From Triticum aestivum (Eukaryota > Streptophyta > Magnoliopsida > Poales > Poaceae): a stretch of 64,000 nucleotides of DNA. Within the stretch, counting starts at the first letter, position 1; the number at the start of each line of letters is the position of its first letter. The position numbers were made by a program, and so were the translations under genes. The stretch lies in NCBI RefSeq assembly GCF_018294505.1, contig NC_057796.1, forward strand, positions 270,450,982 through 270,514,981, read 5' to 3'. The notes below the pieces were generated by a model that did no database searches, was not told the DNA's origin, and saw only the letters and a program-made list of their open reading frames with translations. This document shows positions 34,699 to 45,712 of this stretch, in pieces.

Positions 34699-37045
34699 GC
34701 ATCCCTATTACCGCCGCACTCTCGCACAATGACAAGTGAATAAACACTCATCTTGAGAAAAACACATCTAGCATGGAAAAGTATCAGCCACCCCTACCGT
34801 TTCATGAGCGGTACAAGCACACAAAAAGGAAATTATTTGGAAAATTAGAGATGGCACATACAAATTTTCTTAGAACGGCACGAGAATACCGTATATAGGT
34901 AGGTATGATGGACTCATATGGCAAAACTGGGTTTAAGGATTTTGGATGCACAAGTAGTATTCCTACTTAGTACAAGTGGAGGCTAGCAAAAAGATTGAGA
35001 AGCAACCAACCAAGAAACAAAAAATCACATAAGCCGGCATTGAGCATAACTAACACTGAATAATGCACCACAAGTAGGATGTAATTTCATTGCATAACTA
35101 TTGACTTACGTGCTTGCATAGGGAATCACAAATCTTAACACCAATATTCTTACTAAAGCACAATTACTCATCAACATGACTCACATATCACTATTATCAT
35201 ATCTCAAAACTATTACAAAGAATCAAGTTTATTTTGTCCAATGATCTTCATGAAAGTTTTTGTTATATCCCTCTTGAGTATCTATCACTTTGGGGCTAGT
35301 TTCATATGTTGCAATTGCTTTTGACAAGCTCAAACAAATTTAAGTGAAGAACATGAACATCAAATTTTTAGTCTATCAAAATAGTATAAGTGAAGCATGA
35401 GAGAATTTCTTCAAAAATATTAAAGCACACCGTGCTAAAAAATATATAAGTGAAGCACTAGAGCAAATGACTAACTACTCCAAAAAGATATAAGTGAAGA
35501 TCAAGCGAGTAGTTAAGTGAAGGAGTAGCTATGTGAGGACTCTCTTTAATTTAAAAACTTTCAGATCTTAGTATTTTATTAAAACAGCAAGCAAAACAAA
35601 ATAAAATGACATTCCAAGAATAGCACACATCATGTAAAGAAGCAAAAACTTAGACGCAACCGAGGCTAACCGATAATTGTTGATGAAGAAAGGTGGGATG
35701 CCTACCGGGGCATCCTCAAGCTTAGATGCTTGAGACTTCTTGGAATGTTATCTTGGGATGCCTTGGGCATCCCCAGGCCTAAGCTTTTGTGTCTCCTTAA
35801 TTCCTTTTATATCACGGTTTCCCTAATTCTTAAAAACTTCATCCACACAAAACTCAAAAAAAAACTCGTGAGATACGTTAGTATAAATCAATGCAACACC
35901 TTATCATTCTCTACTGTAGCAAATCACTAAAATTATTATTCAACATTGAATACTAAATGCCTCTGCATTTTTAATACATCTATCCTCAAATAGAACCATT
36001 AAACAAGCAAACATATGCAAACAATGCAAACATAACAGCAATCTGCCAAAACGGGACAGTCTGTAATGGATGAAGAAGTATCCATACTTATTTAACTCAA
36101 AAAATTCTGAAAATTTACCACACTGTAGAAAATTTATCATACTTATTTTGCAAAAAAAATCAACATTTTATCACATTCTGAATTTTCTCAGGAATTTTTG
36201 CAACAGCGACAAACTTTCTGTTTTGAAATAGCAACTCATATACTTGCAAAATAAGCATGGTAAAGGCTATCCTTGCCACTTTTATTGAAATAAAAGATTC
36301 AAAACATTATTCTAAATAACAGCAAGAAAATCCTAGCAAAATAAAATGACACTCCAAGCGAAACACATATTATGTGACGAATGAAAATATAGCTCCAAGT
36401 GAGGTTACCGATAATGTTGAAGACGAAAGAGGGGATGCCTTCCGGGGCATCCCCAAGCTTAGTTGCTTGGATGTTCCTTGAATATTACCTTTAGGTGCCT
36501 TGGGCATCCCCAAGCTTAGGGTCTTGTCACTCCTTATTCTCCTCATATCGATATCTCACCCAAAATTTGAAAATTTCAATCACACAAAACTTGACGGAAC
36601 TTCGTGAGATAGGTTAGTATGATAAAGACAAATCATTCACTTTGGTACTGTCAAAAACAAGATTCATAATTATTATCACACAATGCCTACTGTACCTCAT
36701 CATTTCCACAGTTTATATTGAGCAATATAAGCCATAGAAACTAGATAACAAGCAAACTATGCATTGAAAACAGAATCTGTAAAAAACAAAACATTCTGTA
36801 GTAATCTGTACTCCAACCATACTTCTGTAACTCCAAAAATTCTGAAACATTAGGAAAACGTAGGCAATTTGTATATCAATCATCTATAAAAAATGCAGAT
36901 CAAAAGCACGTTCCAGTGAATTTTTAAAATTCCTGGACTGAGTGCAAAAGTTTCTGTTTTTGGACAGAATCAAGTCAACTATCGTGCCCACTCTCCCAAA
37001 GGCTTTACTTGGCACTTTATTGAAAAAAGCTATAAAACATGATTA
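34699..37045 (-). other. Gypsy interior with two repeated blocks, no gene
   Basis: AT-rich. Two related blocks at about 35690-35930 and 36420-36650 each carry GGGATGCC..GGCATCCC hairpins and CTTGGGCATCCCCAAGCTTAG, about 730 bp apart. Such blocks are common in the 3' interior of Athila-type wheat elements. Confidence 0.6.
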
Positions 37046-38127
37046 CTACAGTAGATTACTCATGTGAACACATAAACACAGTAGGTAAAAGTGTTGGGTT
37101 GTCTCCCAACAAGCGCTTTTCTTTAATGCATTTTTAGCTAGGCATGATGATTTCAATGATGCTCGCATGAAAGTAAAGAATTGAAACACAAAGAGAGCAT
37201 CATGAAGCATATTACTAGCACATTTAAGTCTAACCCACTTCCTATGAATAGGGATTTTGTGAGAAAACAACTTATGGGAGTAAGAATCAACTAGCATAGG
37301 AAGGCAAAACAAGTGCAACTTTAAAACCTTCAACAAAAAGAGAGGAAACTTAATATTATTGAGATATGTAGAAGCATATGCTCCTCTCTCATAATAATTT
37401 TCAGTAGCATCATGAATGAATTCAACAATGTAACTATCACATAAAGCATTCTTTTCATGATCTACAAGCATGGAGATTTTATTACTCTCCACATAAGCAA
37501 ATTTATTCTCATGAATAGTGGTGGGAGAAAACTCAACAAAATAGCTATCATGGTATTTTAAACTAAAGTCATGATGACAAGTTTAATGGTTATCATTATT
37601 CTTTATAGCATACATGTCATCACCATAATCATCATAGATAGCAACTTTGTTGTCAAAATCAATTGAAACCTCTTCCAACATAGTGGATTCATCATTAAAT
37701 AAAGTCATGACCTCTTCAAATCCACTTTCATCAATATAATCATCATAAATAGGAGGCACGCAATCATCATAGTAAGTTTTCTCATCAAAATTTGGGGGAC
37801 TAAAAATATCATCTTCATCAAACATAGCATCCCCAAGCTTATGGCTTTGCATATCGTTAGCATCATAGATATTCAAAGAGTTCAAGTCAACAACATTACA
37901 GTCATGCTCGTCATTCAAAGATTTTTTATCAACATTTTATAGAATTCTTCTTCTATCAATTGAGCACAATTTTCCTTTCCATCATTTTCACGAAAGACAT
38001 TATAAAGATGAATAATATGAGGCCACCTCAATTCCATTTTTTGTAGTTTTCTTTTATAACCCAAACTAGTGATAAACAAGAAACTAAAAGAATCTACTGC
38101 AAGATCTAAAGATATACCTTCAAGCAC
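37046..38127 (-). pseudogene. gag-like remnants of the non-autonomous Gypsy element
   Basis: Three minus-strand frames follow the primer site. 38127-37915 includes YKRKLQKMELRWPHIIHLYN. 37918-37583 is very acidic, with repeated Asp/Glu/Tyr (DEDDIFSPPNFDEKTYYDD, PPIYDDYIDESGFEEVMTLF). 37492-37046 includes LCDSYIVEFIHDATENYYER and MLVDSY..KIPIHRKWVRLKC. I recognise this set as recurrent in non-autonomous wheat Gypsy elements. No zinc knuckle or enzyme domain is visible and the function is unknown. The frames are separated by stops, so they may be read as separate proteins or be decayed. Confidence 0.5.
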
Positions 38128-38132
38128 TCACC

Positions 38133-38150
38133 TCCCCAGCAACGGCGCCA
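38133..38150 (-). other. Primer-binding site (tRNA-Asp type)
   Basis: Minus-strand TGGCGCCGTTGCTGGGGA, ten bases inside the 5' LTR end. Confidence 0.85.
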
Positions 38151-38160
38151 GAAAAGAGCT

Positions 38161-39784
38161 TGATGTCTACTACACAACTTGTTCTTGTAGACTTGTGTTT
38201 GGCCTCCAAGCGCAGAGTTTTGTAGGACAGTAGCAATTTTTCCTCAAGTCGATGACCTAAGGTTTATCAATCCGTGGGAGGTGTAGGATGAAGATGGTCT
38301 CTCTCAAACAACCCGACAACCAAATAATAAAAAGTCTCTTGTGTCCCCAACACACCAAATACAAATGGGAATCTTTATAGGTGCAGTAGTTCGGCGAAGA
38401 GATGGTAATAAAAGCGTAGTAATGATAGTAGATATTGATTTTGGTGATAGGAACAATAAAAAAACAGCAAGGTATCAAGTAACAAAAGTGAGCACAAACG
38501 GTATTGCAATGCTTGAAAATGAGGCCTAGGGTTCGTACTTTCGCTAGTGCAATCTCTCAACAATGCTAACCTAATTGGATCATATAACCATCCCTCAAAG
38601 TGCGATGAAGAATCACTCCAAAGTTCCTATCTAGCGGAGAACATAAGAAGAAACAGTTTGTAGCTATTCTTTCTGATCGATCTATCCAAGAGTTCGTACT
38701 AAAATAACACCAAGTTATTCTTTCCGATCGATCTATCAGGAGTTCGTATTAAAATAACACCAAGTTATTCTTTCCGATCGATCTATCAAGAGTTCGTACT
38801 AACATAACACCAAAGCAAATTCAGATTCATAATACTCAATCCAACACAAAGAACCTCAAAGAGTGCCCCAAGATTTCTACCGGAGAAACAAAACACGAGA
38901 ACGTGCATCAACCCCTATGCATAGATTACCCCAATGTCACCTCGGGAATCCGCGAGTTGAGTGCCAAAGCATATTATCTCAAGTGAATCAATATAATACC
39001 CCATTGTCACCACGGGTCTTCATATGCAAGACATATATCAAGTGCTCTCAAATCCATAAAAGTATTCAATCCGATAAAACGAAATCTCAAAGGGAAAACT
39101 CAATTCATCACAACAAGATAGAGAGGGAGAAACACCATATGATCCAACTATATTAACAAAGCCCGCGATACATCAAGATCGTGCCATCTCAAGAACACGA
39201 GAGAGAGAGAGAGATTAAACACATAGCTACTGGTACAAACCCTCAGCCCCGAGGGTGGACTACTCCCTCCTCATCATGGTGGCCGCCGGGATGATGAAGA
39301 TGGCCACCCGTGATGATTTCCCTCTCCGGCAGGGTGCCGGAACGGGGTCTAGATTGGTTTTTTCGTGGCTATAGAAGCTTGCGGCGGCGGAACTTCTGAT
39401 CTAGCGTTATTTCTAATGGTTTCTCTATTTATAGGATTTTTCAGCATTGGAATCACGCGAAGATGGGCCTCGAGGTGAGCACAACCCACCGGGGCGCGCC
39501 TGGGCCCCCTGGCGCGCCCCGGTGTCTTGTGCCCTACTCCTTCACCTTCTGGTCCTTCCACGAAGCTTCGGGGGTCCCTTTTGTTCCAAAACAAATTGTC
39601 AAAAAGTTTCAGCTCATTTGGAGAACTTCCATTTCTGCACAAAAAAAAAAACAACACCACGATAGTTCTGCGGAAAACAACGTCAGTCCGGATTAGTTCC
39701 ATGCGAATCATAGCAAAACCATATAAAATTTTTGTAAACATGGCTGAATACTTCATAAATTATAGATACGTTGGAGACGTATCA
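38161..39784 (-). repeat. 5' LTR (element orientation) of the non-autonomous Gypsy
   Basis: 1624 bp, TG...CA, ending against ATCTA. Single copy of the segment duplicated in the other LTR. Confidence 0.88.
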
Positions 39785-39930
39785 ATCTACTACAACTAGA
39801 ACTGGATAATTGTGTTACTAAACTGATATGATGGCTCCGGGATCGCTTGCTCGCGGGGTTGACGAGGAAGGATCTCTGGGTGATGCTATTATATACTTGT
39901 TATTACCATTGAGTTATGGGGAAGAGCAAG
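39785..39930 (+). repeat. Family-H LTR, fragment 3
   Basis: Resumes the LTR cut at 28026: ACAACTAGAACTGGATA and GACGAGGAAGGATC match the reverse complement of about 31500-31640. Confidence 0.65.
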
Positions 39931-40199
39931 CCATGCGAAGTCAGCGCAAAAGGTAATACAACTAATTAGTTAATTACACTACTTTACATGAGGTTATAGA
40001 ATACAACTGATAAAATAATGTTTGTTGTTTCTAATTTCTCACTACTATGAGGCTCCTTGGGTTAGAGATAACTTTAGATGATAACATTGCTTGATAATGT
40101 GAGGTTTGAGTCAAAGTTAATCAATTATTTCATTTATGTGCTAGAAAGGACTTCAACATTCGTTTCGTCTGATAACAGATTTTATCACTGAAGGTTCCT

Positions 40200-40275
40200 T
40201 TTATGCTTTTCCAGTGGGTGACTGTCCAGATTTGAAGTAGCTTTTCCAATGGGTGACTGTCCAGATTTGAAGTAG
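40200..40275 (+). repeat. Tandem 38-bp duplication
   Basis: CTTTTCCAGTGGGTGACTGT and CTTTTCCAATGGGTGACTGT start in successive units, each continuing CCAGATTTGAAGTAG. Confidence 0.9.
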
Positions 40276-40831
40276 CAAATGTTTTTGATAGATTCTTTCC
40301 AATGTGGAAAGCTTAAAAACAAAAAACTTGTTTTATTTAATTGAGCCGAAGCAATGACAAAGATTATGTAACTAATGCACTCTATTTATTATGCATCCAT
40401 GACCTCTTATAGTATCATGATAAGATCTTATATTCTATTTATTATGTAACTAATGTATTCTATTCATTATGTGTCCATGATCATATCTTATAGTATCATG
40501 AAAGGTTATATTTTGTGTTGGATGGATATTTGTTTGCACAAAAGATAAATGTATTACTTATAACCCATGGTAGATTTAAAGGAGGTGGCAGTGGGTTGTT
40601 GTTTGTTTTCTTAATGCTCGTGTTGTGTTGCTTCAGTTCAGGACTTCAGGTTACTTCGCTTCAGACTTGTGCTATAAGAGAGTCAATTAATGTTGACAAT
40701 TCAAGTGCACATTCTTCTTGCATGTGTATTTGTGTAGTTGCTTTTGTCTCTTGGGTATATGAGTTAATTCTACTGGTCATAGTGATGTAATATACTCTCG
40801 GTCATGATGTCCATTCAACAAATCATCTAAT

Positions 40832-40992
40832 GGGGCCTAGCACAAGAGGGTGTCCTCGTACGAGCATCATATTTCTGGTCCTATAGATCTCAGAATATTG
40901 TTCATTTTACAAACCCCCTCATGGGCCTAGCACGAGAGTCCTCGTACGAGCGTCATATTTCTGCCCCTATAGATGTCCCTAGAATTTCTTTT
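40832..40992 (+). repeat. Direct duplication of a ~70-bp segment
   Basis: GGGCCTAGCAC..GAG..GTCCTCGTACGAGC.TCATATTTCTG..CCTATAGAT occurs near 40834 and 40924. Confidence 0.85.
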
Positions 40993-41837
40993 TGTATGTG
41001 TTTTTAGGTTGTGGGACAATGTGCGTCTCCTTAGAATTAGCTAGAGTGGCAGTAAAATCTTTCACTGTTGGCATGTCGGTCTACTTTTGATCTGACATCT
41101 CATACTCTGCCAATCTTAAAAAAATTAATCATTTCCTATCCTTGGTTCTAATTTAAAATATTTCTTTGCATGCCGATTATTGTTATATGAGCAACAATGA
41201 TGTTGTTTTTGTCCAGAATAATGGCGTTTTCTGTGATCTTATATGAAACACAAAAATCTTTTATTGATCGCAACTTCTGAAATACTAAAACCTTTCTTAC
41301 ACATTGCAAAATATCCATATTCTGAGATTGCAAGAAAGACATACATTATTCATTATAAGATAGAGAGACCTAACCATCTATTAAAATAACTCCCAACTAC
41401 TATTGCGGGACGGAGGGAGTAGCATATATGTTGCAGAAAATGCACCATTCTGAAGGATAATATTCGGCTTCCATATGTGCTAGCAGTATAAATGTCCTTT
41501 ATTGTAATTAGTATTTTGTAATTGTGATTTTTCTTCTTTTACTTCAACGCTTTTTGAGAATGATGTAAAACAAATTCACCCAGTCATTTATATCAAGGCA
41601 TTGTAATTCGAGTTACTTTAAAATTTTCTTTTATTCTTAACCTACCATATTTTTCTCAATATGAGTGGGTGCCATTCCAAGGCTAAGAATGGCCAAATGC
41701 TCCTTCTATATGTTTTCACCTCATTTTTTCCCAATGCAACGTGAGCCGTCATATCTGCTTTTCATGCAAATTTAACTTCCATATTTTGTGTGTATATATA
41801 GATGAAAAGTTAGATCATTCTATTGTAATAATGGACG

Positions 41838-41869
41838 GGCGCGGCAACGCGCGCCAATCATGCTCTAGT
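41838..41869 (+). other. Helitron 3' terminal hairpin and CTAG end
   Basis: Stem GGCGCG/CGCGCC, then 11 nt, then CTAG|T. Confidence 0.6.
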
Positions 41870-42419
41870 ATGATATGTTACTCTACTCCCTTCTGTTGCT
41901 GCAAGATGCTAGTCTTCGATAGGCTAGGCCTTCCCCTCTATTCTGGCATTTATGTAGTTTAGTCCACAGATACTACCCCCTTCCCTTTGATATTGATGCA
42001 TACTTAGCATAGTTATGATGTAAGTCTTGCGAGTACTTTGGATAAGTACTCACGGTTTCTTTGCTACCTCCTTTTTTCTTCCCGGATGTTGTGATCAGAT
42101 GGTGGAGCCCAGGAACCAAAGGACCCCAAGGAGGCTACTACGTGGAGACCGCTAACCAGGAGTAGTTTGGAGGTCCCAGGCAGGAGGCCTGCGACGTTTC
42201 GATCTAGAGCTATTGTTTGTTTTCGCCTTCTTAAGGCACCTTTGCAATTGTCTATAGACAGACCTAACTCTTGATGTAATTTCGGGTCTTACGACCCTGG
42301 CTTGTAATATTTTTTTCTTTGTTTAATTTGAATCGTAGAGTTGTGTTGTGATATTCTACTGTGAGTCACTGATCTTGATCGTGCATGTTTAGTGGATGAT
42401 TAATTGCGGGGGCGTCACA
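41870..42419 (+). repeat. Family-H LTR, fragment 4 (3' end)
   Basis: GTCTTCGATAGG, CCACAGATACTACC, GAGTACTTTGGAT.AGTACTCACGGT and the end GGGGGCGTCACA match the reverse complement of 30847-31450. The TG...CA end is at 42419. Confidence 0.78.
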
Positions 42420-43045
42420 ATTAACAAAGCTCATGGTACATTAAGATCGTGTCAAATCAAGAACAAGAGAGAGAGAGAGAGAGATCAAACACATAGCTAC
42501 TGGTATATACCCTCAGCCCCGAGGGTGAACTACTCCCTCCTCGTCATGGAGACCGCCGGGATGATGAAGATGACCTCCGGTGATGATTTCCCCCTCCGAT
42601 AGGGTGCTGGAAAAGGGCTCTAGATGAGATCACAGAGGTATAGAGGCTTGCGGTGGCGGAGTCAAAGTTCTAGGGTTATTTCTGGGGTTTTTTGTATTTA
42701 TATGAATTTTTGGCGTCGGTCTCACGTCAAGAGGTGCCATAGGGGGCCCACAAGACACCAGAGCGAGCTGAACCCCCTGGGCGCGCCCTGGTGGTGAGTA
42801 GGGCCCTCGTGGCTCTTCTGGTCCTCCTACGAAGCTTCTAGTGTCTCTTTTGTTCCAAAAAATCGTCAAAAAGTTTTGCTGCATTTGGAGAACTTTTATT
42901 TCTGCATAAAAACAACAGCACGGTAGTTCTGCTGAAAACAGCGTCAGTCCGGGTTAGTTCCATTCAAATCATACCAAAACCATATAATTTTTTGTAAACA
43001 TGGCATGAATACTTCACAAGTTTTAGATACATCGAAGACGTATCA
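42420..43045 (-). repeat. Partial LTR of the 28-kb Gypsy family
   Basis: The minus strand starts TGATACGTCTTCGATGTATC at 43045 and matches the first ~630 bp of the LTRs at 38161 and 28027. It is cut by the end of family H at 42419, so family H inserted into it. It contains a (GA)n run at 42467-42483. Confidence 0.8.
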
Positions 43046-43213
43046 AGACCTAGTACAAAGTCAGATAGACGAACTCACGCGCTACAACCATGACACACTT
43101 CAAGTGTAACAAAAAATGAACCGAGCCTACATCCAACTAAACTAATGTTGTATAGCACAAATAGTCGGTATTTAATGAGCCACTTCTAGTAGCATTAATT
43201 CGGCCAGCCTTTG
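43046..43213. other. Short unassigned stretch
   Basis: No feature seen between the LTR fragment and the Harbinger target site. Confidence 0.5.
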
Positions 43214-44022
43214 TAATGGCATCTCCGAAGCCGACTCTCAAACCGTTCGCATACGTCTGGACCATGCGGTCCGGATGAACATATATTTCCAGTAAACCCG
43301 AGACGAACTAGGGGGCTTTGCGGGAGTCCGGATAGCATACACGTAGGACTTTGACACCTCGGTCCACCCAAAACCTCTCCCGGTCCCCGCGCCTCCATCG
43401 TCTCATTTTATCTCATTTCCTTTTTCAATCTTGTCTTCGCTGCCGCTCCACCACCCCGGACGCCCCGGCACACCCTTGCCAGTACTCGACGAGTCCCTCA
43501 CCTCCAATGGTACACCCAATATCCAAGCCGCTTCTCCTCCGTCGCCGTTCTACACCTCTCCTCCGACCGTTGCGCAGTTACCATCAGCTCTTACGATACT
43601 CACCATGCCCGAAAACTGTTCGATGAAATGCTCATGCTAAATTTTTGTGGCCCTTCTTCTTTGAAGCAATGGATTCAGATATGGACATATAAGAGCACTA
43701 CATTGAGTCGTCGAATGAAGGAGGACTACACGGATGAGACGGCGACGATGCAGGTGGTCCTGCAGACGCGGAGCGTGCAGAAGACCATGTTCATAATTTT
43801 AAGGGATCGGATCGGTCAAGGGTCATCGAGCACTCAACCGCAATAGGGCTCATGGCCATTTTGACGCTGATGTCCAACTAATTTGCCCATGATGCCCTCT
43901 TTGCCAACAATTTTCGTTGGCGGTTTTGGATGTGCAAAAATGTCTTTGGTCGTCTCTACCATGGGGTATGGTCCTTTGATGTCTACTTCATCTTGAAAAA
44001 GGACGTTGTGGGAAGGATTGGG

Positions 44023-45712
44023 TGAAAGGATCGATATGGTTGAATAGAGGAGGGGTGAATATGAAACTACCATTTTTTGTCTCTTTCAAATTAGCCTTGA
44101 TAATAAAATAGGTTGTCTAGATATACAACTAGGTGGGCAACCTATATGACACAACAAGCTCACAAGCAAACACAAGATACAAACACCATATAGCTTGCTC
44201 AAAGTAAAGGATAGAAATAACCACAGTGGAGTCGATGGAGACGAGGATGTGTTACCGAAGTTCCCTCCCTTTAGGGAGAGGCACGTCTCTGTCGGAGTGG
44301 TGTGGAGGCACAATGCTCCCCAAGAAGCCACTAGGGCCACCGTATTCTCGTCACAGCCTCGCACAATGCAAGATGTCATCATTCCACTAGTGGTGCCCTT
44401 GAAGGCGGCGATCGAACCTTTACAGACAAGGTTGGGGCTCTCTGCATAACTTAATTGGAGGCTCCCAACACCACCACGAAGCTTCACCACAATGGAATGT
44501 GGCTCCAAGGTGACCTCTACCGTCTAGGGTGCCCAAACACCCAAGAGTAACAAAATCCACACAAGCAAGTATGGGGGAATCAAATTTCCTTTGGTGGAAG
44601 CGTAGATCTAGGTCTCCTCCCTCAATCCCTAGAAAATCAATAAGATTGGTTGGCTAGAGAAGGAGATCCGACATCAAAGGAGATCAATGAAGGAGAGAGA
44701 GAGAGGAAAGAGGTGGGTGGGAGGTGGAAGAACCACTCCCTTTTATAGTCACCCTCAAATCCAACCGTTACATCAGCTTTAACAAACAACTGGTACAACC
44801 CGTGCAAGCACCAGTAGTACCACATTTCACAGGTTACCCCGTGTTATGGCACTGAGCGGTACAACCGGGGGTCGGACCGGTAGTACAGTTAGCCAAAGCC
44901 ATCCGGGAACTACCGTCCGACCACTGCCTACTAACGCCACCAAACCAGAAGGAAGCCACCCCTGAATGGTGGTTGGGGCGGTACCAGGCCTAGTATAACC
45001 GCTAGGAACAAGTGCTTGTGGTGGCTAAGTCTTGAGCGGTACAACCGCTCCAGACACCAATAGTACCAGTCCGTCAGGCCATCCAGGAACTACCGGGCCA
45101 CCACCGGCTACTACCGCCACCAACACCCAAAGGGAGTCACCCCTGACCGGTAGTTGGGGCGGTACTGGCCCTAGTACAACCGTTGCTTGGGCATCCTCTG
45201 GTGATTGCCAAGTACCACCGGTAGAAGTGATTGCCAAGTACCACCGGTAGAACCATTATGCAAACATCGGTACAACTACTTGGCGAACACCTGGAGCTCA
45301 CAAACCACAGGGTATCACCCCTGGTGTGGTGGTTGTTCCAGAAACAATGGCCCGGCCAGTATAACCACTCCCACCAATGGCACAACTGCTGGTGTGGTAA
45401 AAATTGCAGTAGGTAGAATTTGAGGTGCTCTCTCCTCGAACGGAAGGATATATGTGGTTGCAATATGAGTGTGTATGTGCTTTGATTCGCCTAGTACCTT
45501 CCGATGCGGATTCGCTCTTAATAGTACGAATTTCCTACGACCAAAGAAATAGAAGTGTCGGAAACTCCATCTTCGATCTTTTCCGTGTAGAGGGAATGCC
45601 TAACCGTCTTGTGCCACATGAAGTAAACCTATGTATCTTAGGCACACGATTAGTCCGCAAAAATGCATTGTCATCAACACCAAAAACACATAAAGTAGGA
45701 AATGCCCTAACA
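44023..45712 (+). mobile_element. Solo-LTR-like TG...CA insertion in the Harbinger transposase
   Basis: Bounded by the direct repeat ATTGGG (44017-44022 and 45713-45718). Inside, it starts TGAAAGGATCGATATGG and ends GGAAATGCCCTAACA. Removing it rejoins the conserved phrase VVGRIG-FSGYQKC in frame, which confirms the boundaries. The TG...CA ends suggest a solo LTR, although 6 bp is one more than the usual duplication. It contains ACTACCG/GGTACAACCG-type repeats (44790-45260) and a 26-bp tandem copy at 45209-45260. Frames such as 44195-44449 are not supported. Confidence 0.7.
45209..45260 (+). repeat. Exact 26-bp tandem duplication
   Basis: GATTGCCAAGTACCACCGGT plus TAGAAGT or TAGAACC, twice in direct succession. 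Confidence 0.88.

Larger units (their letters stand above)
28027..39784 (-). mobile_element. Non-autonomous Gypsy retrotransposon (tRNA-Asp primer) with nested family-H solo LTR
   Basis: The element lies in minus orientation between identical pentamers ATCTA (28022-28026 and 39785-39789). LTRs start TGATACGTCTCCAACGTATC on the minus strand and end AGACATCA or ATACATCA. Next to the 5' LTR the minus strand reads TGGCGCCGTTGCTGGGGA, the Athila-type tRNA-Asp primer site. No protease, reverse transcriptase or integrase was found in about 8 kb of interior, only gag-like frames at 37046-38127. It therefore depended on a partner element. A solo LTR occupies 30847-34698. Confidence 0.86.
39930..41868 (+). 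mobile_element. Helitron-like insertion in family-H LTR (5' end uncertain)
   Basis: Family-H sequence is interrupted from about 39930 and resumes near 41870. The right end is GGGCGCGGCAACGCGCGCC, a GC hairpin (GGCGCG pairing with CGCGCC), then AATCATGCTCTAG followed by T. This is the hairpin-plus-CTRR end of a plant Helitron. I could not fix a 5' TC end. No Rep/helicase is encoded, so it would be non-autonomous. It also contains two direct duplications. Confidence 0.6.

Noticed and set aside
40515..40790. 91-residue frame with hydrophobic stretches, possible small membrane protein
   Set aside because: Lies inside the Helitron-like insertion with no start context, homology or conservation that I can see.
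41385..41421. Possible third Stowaway end (GGGACGGAGGGAGTA)
   Set aside because: Only one end is visible; no partner inverted repeat was found within the Helitron-like segment.
43351..43640. Pro/Ser-rich frames before the Harbinger transposase ATG
   Set aside because: Two overlapping phases and no similarity to the Myb-like or MADF first gene of Harbinger elements; treated as 5' leader.
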